From the NCBI GenBank assembly GCA_964347475.1, contig CAYFYY010000039.1, positions 1 to 38,228 on the forward strand: a stretch of DNA of 38,228 nt, given 5' to 3'. Below the pieces are notes generated by a model. The model was not told the origin of the DNA and did not search any database. It was given only the letters and a program-made list of their open reading frames with translations. Positions 35,553 through 38,228 of this stretch are shown piece by piece. Made by a program: the position numbers and the translations under genes. Each line of letters opens with the position of its first letter. The stretch's first letter is position 1. Source of the stretch: GCA-020356105 sp964347475 (GTDB lineage: Bacteria; Pseudomonadota; Alphaproteobacteria; UBA8366; JADFVY01).

Positions 35553-35996
35553 TCAATCCTCCTGATCCTTGCCGATCTTGCCGCTGTCGAGGCGCACGCC
35601 ATACAGCTCCAGACGGTGATCGACCAGACGGAAGCCGAGCTTGCGCGCTACCTCCTCCTGCAGCTTTTCGATCTGCTCGTTGTGGAATTCGATCACTTCG
35701 CCCGACTCGATATCGATCAGGTGGTCGTGATGATCGTCGGCCGCCTCCTCATACCGGGAGCGCCCGTCGCCGAAATCGTGGCGCTCGAGGATGCTCGCCT
35801 CCTCGAACAGCCGCACGGTCCGGTACACGGTTGCAATGCTGATCTTTGGATCGACGCGCGTCGCGCGCCGATGAACGGCCTCGACGTCGGGATGGTCATC
35901 CGATTCCGACAGCACGCGAGCGATGACACGGCGCTGGCCGGTCATTTTCAGGCCCTTCTTCCGGCAAAGGCGCTCGATGCGCGACAGCGCGCTCAA
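35553..35996 (-). CDS. Fur-family metal-dependent transcriptional regulator
   Basis: A 147-residue regulator. The winged helix covers about 1-80 (MTGQRRVIARVLSES, then ISIATVYRTVRLFEE), and the dimer/metal domain contains HHDHLIDIESGEVIEF with H89, H90 and H92. The only cysteine is C11, so the structural CxxC zinc site of E. coli Fur is absent, which is usual for alphaproteobacterial Fur (called Mur in rhizobia when manganese-responsive). Whether it senses iron or manganese cannot be told. It is not Zur or PerR by motif. The start is a TTG at 35996 with GGAGTGAG upstream; ATG 35945 would remove the first helix. Confidence 0.92.
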   Translation of the reverse strand: MSALSRIERLCRKKGLKMTGQRRVIARVLSESDDHPDVEAVHRRATRVDPKISIATVYRTVRLFEEASILERHDFGDGRSRYEEAADDHHDHLIDIESGEVIEFHNEQIEKLQEEVARKLGFRLVDHRLELYGVRLDSGKIGKDQED

Positions 35997-36079
35997 CTCT
36001 CACTCCGCACAGTTCCGTGGGTCAGGCCCGCCACAATACCGTCAGCTGGCGCGAGTGCAAGCGCCTGGCGGCACCTGCA

Positions 36080-36514
36080 TCACTTCTTCTTGCCGCGCTT
36101 GCGCTGCTGCGTGCCGAGGCCGATCGCCTTGGCCAGCTTGCTGCGCTGCTTGGCATAATTCGGCGCCACCATGGGGTAATCCGAGGGCAGCCCCCAACGC
36201 TCCCGGTATTCGTCGGGCGTCATGTCGTATGCGGTCTTCAGGTGCCGCTTGAGCATCTTCAGCTTCTTGCCATCCTCCAGACAGACGATGAAATCGGGCG
36301 TCACCGACTTCTTGACCGGAACCGCCGGTGTTGGCCGGTCCGCCGCCGGTTCACTCCCACCGCCCACTGACGACAGCGTCTTGTAGACCTGCTCGATCAA
36401 GCCGGGCAGGTCGCTCACAGCGACAGTATTGTTTGAAACATGCGCCGCCACGATTTCCGACGTAAGCGACAGAAGTTCTTCCGAGCTCGGCGCGTTGTCT
36501 GTTCGTTCAGCCAT
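36080..36514 (-). CDS. MucR/Ros family zinc-finger transcriptional regulator
   Basis: A 144-residue regulator of the alphaproteobacterial MucR/Ros family, which controls exopolysaccharide, motility and cell-cycle genes by binding AT-rich DNA. The DNA-binding core is CLEDGKKLKMLKRHLKTAY, DMTPDEYRERWGLPSDY and PMVAPNYAKQRSKLAKAIGL, with C78 and H91 among the zinc-site positions. The N-terminal part (about 10-50) is the oligomerisation helix region, and a Pro/Ala linker and basic tail are present. It lies between the Fur-family gene and an AT-rich spacer, which could hold its own binding sites since MucR proteins often repress themselves. Confidence 0.95.
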   Translation of the reverse strand: MAERTDNAPSSEELLSLTSEIVAAHVSNNTVAVSDLPGLIEQVYKTLSSVGGGSEPAADRPTPAVPVKKSVTPDFIVCLEDGKKLKMLKRHLKTAYDMTPDEYRERWGLPSDYPMVAPNYAKQRSKLAKAIGLGTQQRKRGKKK

Positions 36515-36703
36515 CGCCTTTATAAATCCTTCACGGCTTAAAAGTTCAAATTGGCTTCATTCCCGAACGATTACATGTCAATCGCTCACTGGGACCCCAT
36601 ACATTACAAATTGATTTAATAACAGCGAAGACAACTGTCCAGAAGATTCTTTCAAAATATTGCGATTCAGCAGTGATCCGGTCAAAAAGGCTAATTTCCC
36701 CCG
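36515..36703. other. AT-rich spacer between rimI and mucR-type gene
   Basis: 189 bases with several T and A tracts (near 36530-36560 and 36600-36660), far richer in AT than the surroundings. It must hold the mucR promoter; a minus-strand TTGACA (rc at 36575-36580) has no good -10. No gene is seen. Confidence 0.45.
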
Positions 36704-37198
36704 TTAAACGCTGCTGGATTTTACAATCGCACGCTTCATGATTAAGGCATCGGTATAGTTACCGTCACCTTTCCGGTAGTAATCCCGACGATTTCCCACC
36801 TTTTGAAAGCCGACGGATTCGTACAGGGCACAGCCTGCGGCGTTGTCCGCCGCAACCTCCAGATACATAGCCGACACGCCGCGCCGGCCCGCCCTCGCAG
36901 TTGCGGCGTCAAGCAGCGCCCGGCCTATGCCCTTGCGTCGGGCACCTTCGGCAACGACGAGGTTGAGGATTTCTGCCTCATCCACGGCGACCCGCGCCAT
37001 CACAAAACCGGCTGGCTCGCCGTCGGGTGCAATGGCGAGCAAGGCCCAACATCCGGGCAGGGCGAGAATCCGCACCACTGCGCTCGCCGACCAGGAGGCG
37101 GTCGCACCGATCTCAGATAGATGCGCAATGATGCCGGCGTGAGCCGCACCGGCCGGGACGATCCGGATCGCTCCGGGCGGTGGCTCTGTGCCCGTCAT
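36704..37198 (-). CDS. rimI: GNAT-family N-acetyltransferase, probable RimI
   Basis: A 164-residue GNAT acetyltransferase. The acetyl-CoA pyrophosphate loop is RRKGIGRA (87-94). Motif A/B regions EILNLVVAEGA and MYLEVAADNAAGCALYESVGFQKVGNRRDYY match ribosomal-protein-S18-alanine acetyltransferase RimI. Its start overlaps the tsaB stop (ATGA), the usual tsaB-rimI pairing. The substrate is inferred; other GNAT roles are possible. The last residues (KSSSV) follow a normal RimI end. Confidence 0.9.
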   Translation of the reverse strand: MTGTEPPPGAIRIVPAGAAHAGIIAHLSEIGATASWSASAVVRILALPGCWALLAIAPDGEPAGFVMARVAVDEAEILNLVVAEGARRKGIGRALLDAATARAGRRGVSAMYLEVAADNAAGCALYESVGFQKVGNRRDYYRKGDGNYTDALIMKRAIVKSSSV

Positions 37199-37890
37199 CG
37201 ACGGCGCTCGGAGCGCCGCGCCGCGACCGGGACGGCATCGGGCGGACGCAGATAAAGGGCGGCAGGCGGTGGGGCATCGGGTCGTGGCGGCGAGTCGGCG
37301 AAGCGCCGGGCAGCAAGCCGCGCGACAATGGCGGCGTCGGGAAGATCCGGTCCGCCGAGCCGCCGCGGCGGCGGATCACGCCCGGCCAACGCCGCAGCTA
37401 CGCGGTCGGCGGCGTCGCCGGCGAGCACAAGGTCCGGGCCGTCCGGCACTCGCAGGGCAACAGGGTCGCAAAGCACGGCGCGCGGCGCGGTCAGCGGCGC
37501 GCCGTCCGGGCCGAACAGCTGGACATAGATGTCATCGCGCTTCGAGTCGAGCGCGACCAGGAGGTGCGCGTCGCCAGCTTGTTGGGCGGCGGCGATGGCC
37601 TCGAGCGTGGTCACGCCGATCAGCGGCAGGCCCGCGGCCAACGCGATGCCCCGCGCCGCGGCCAGGCCGATCCGGATTCCCGTAAAAGCGCCGGGTCCGG
37701 TGGTCACGGCAACCGCGTCCAGATCAGTGTATGCGAGGCCGGCAGCCTCCATCACCGCCTGCGCCATCGGGATCAACGCCTCGGCATGGCCGCGCCGCAT
37801 CGGCCGATAACGGCGCGGGCCCGGTCCACCGTCCAGCCACAGCGCAGCGGAGCAGGCGTTGGTGGCACACTCGACCGCAAGCAGGGCCAT
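37195..37890 (-). CDS. tsaB: tRNA threonylcarbamoyladenosine biosynthesis protein TsaB
   Basis: A 231-residue ASKHA-fold partner of TsaD in making t6A37 of ANN-decoding tRNAs. The start MALLAVECATNACSAALW and the block VTTGPGAFTGIRIGLAAARG are diagnostic. The TsaB C-terminus is Pro/Arg-rich here. The ATG at 37890 has GAGGGA about 8 bases upstream; an in-frame extension to 37953 adds an unconserved tail. The gene overlaps rimI by 4 bases. It is divergent from the deacetylase-like gene across a 122-base spacer (37891-38012). Confidence 0.95.
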   Translation of the reverse strand: MALLAVECATNACSAALWLDGGPGPRRYRPMRRGHAEALIPMAQAVMEAAGLAYTDLDAVAVTTGPGAFTGIRIGLAAARGIALAAGLPLIGVTTLEAIAAAQQAGDAHLLVALDSKRDDIYVQLFGPDGAPLTAPRAVLCDPVALRVPDGPDLVLAGDAADRVAAALAGRDPPPRRLGGPDLPDAAIVARLAARRFADSPPRPDAPPPAALYLRPPDAVPVAARRSERRR

Positions 37891-38012
37891 GCGAAATCCC
37901 TCAGGGTTGCCGGGAACCGGTCCATAACATAGTGTCATACCGACATCCTGCAAAACGGGCGAGACTGCGGGGAGGGCGGTTCGCTCCGGGACAACTTCCC
38001 AGGGAGCGACAC

Positions 38013-38228
38013 GTGCGACCTAAATATCTCTTGCAGCGGGTTCTGGCGGCGGGCGCGTTCAGCCTGTCCGCACACATGGCGGCCGTCCCCGCATGGTCGG
38101 CCGAATCGGCGGTGATCCTGATGTACCACAGGTTCGGCGAAGATGCGTTTCCATCGACCAGTGTCCGTATTGTGCAGTTCGAGGACCATATCCGTACGCT
38201 GACCGACGGCCGCTACAATGTGCTGCCG
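38013..38228 (+). CDS. polysaccharide deacetylase-like exported protein, N-terminus only
   Basis: 72 residues are visible before the window ends. The start is GTG (38013) with AGGGAG upstream. Residues 1-31 form a signal peptide: basic N-terminus RPKYLLQR, a hydrophobic core, and an AWSA-type cleavage region. The mature start SAVILMYHRFGEDAFPST matches the first strand of NodB-type carbohydrate esterase family 4 proteins, and FEDHIRTLTDGRYNVL is the next typical segment. The catalytic motifs lie outside the window, so activity cannot be judged. Confidence 0.75.
   Translation, partial: MRPKYLLQRVLAAGAFSLSAHMAAVPAWSAESAVILMYHRFGEDAFPSTSVRIVQFEDHIRTLTDGRYNVLP

Overview
The window is a GC-rich chromosomal segment from an alphaproteobacterium. 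The evidence is the protein content and gene order: ubiE/ubiB next to mutM, enoyl-CoA hydratase, rpsT and dnaA; fabA-fabB-fabI; an XRE regulator beside metK and trmB; a MucR/Ros-type zinc-finger regulator; and a Fur-family regulator without the C-terminal CxxC. The order resembles Rhodospirillales-like genomes, but no species can be named. Two runs of N and a sequence break in gyrB show that this is a draft assembly, possibly from a metagenome.

Layout. (1) 1-5315, minus strand: ubiE-ubiB, then coaBC-dut-Rrf2 regulator-cysK (ubiquinone, coenzyme A, dUTP removal, cysteine). (2) 5432-17801, plus strand: mutM, a small exported protein of unknown function, enoyl-CoA hydratase, rpsT, then dnaA-dnaN-recF-gyrB and the fabA-fabB-fabI unsaturated fatty acid module. 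gyrB carries two assembly gaps, the second with foreign sequence and a short duplicated edge. (3) 17902-27193, minus strand: the translation and RNA-decay operon rimP-nusA-ylxR-infB-rbfA-truB-rpsO-pnp, preceded by a leader with a textbook terminator just before rimP (an attenuator of the rimP-leader kind). (4) 27300-35305, minus strand: miaB-phoH-ybeY-corC-lnt, then XRE-metK-trmB. (5) 35553-37890, minus strand: Fur-family regulator, MucR-family regulator, rimI and tsaB. (6) 38013 to the end, plus strand: the start of an exported polysaccharide deacetylase-like protein, cut by the window edge.

How it works together. This is core housekeeping DNA: replication start and elongation (DnaA, DnaN, RecF, GyrB), ribosome assembly and translation (RimP, RbfA, IF-2, TruB, S15, S20, YbeY, MiaB, TsaB, TrmB), RNA turnover (PNPase, YbeY), envelope lipids (FabA/B/I, Lnt) and methyl donor supply (MetK). 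Many neighbouring genes overlap by 4-11 bases or sit within 30 bases of each other, so translational coupling is likely. Several genes (coaBC, fabA, ybeY, miaB, fur) appear to start with TTG.

I found no mobile elements, CRISPR arrays, tRNA or rRNA genes, toxin-antitoxin or defence genes, and no convincing undescribed multi-gene system. The points most worth checking are the gyrB break, the rimP leader, a CtrA-like palindrome before coaBC, the long gene-free stretch before dnaA, and the uncharacterised exported protein at 6299-6661.
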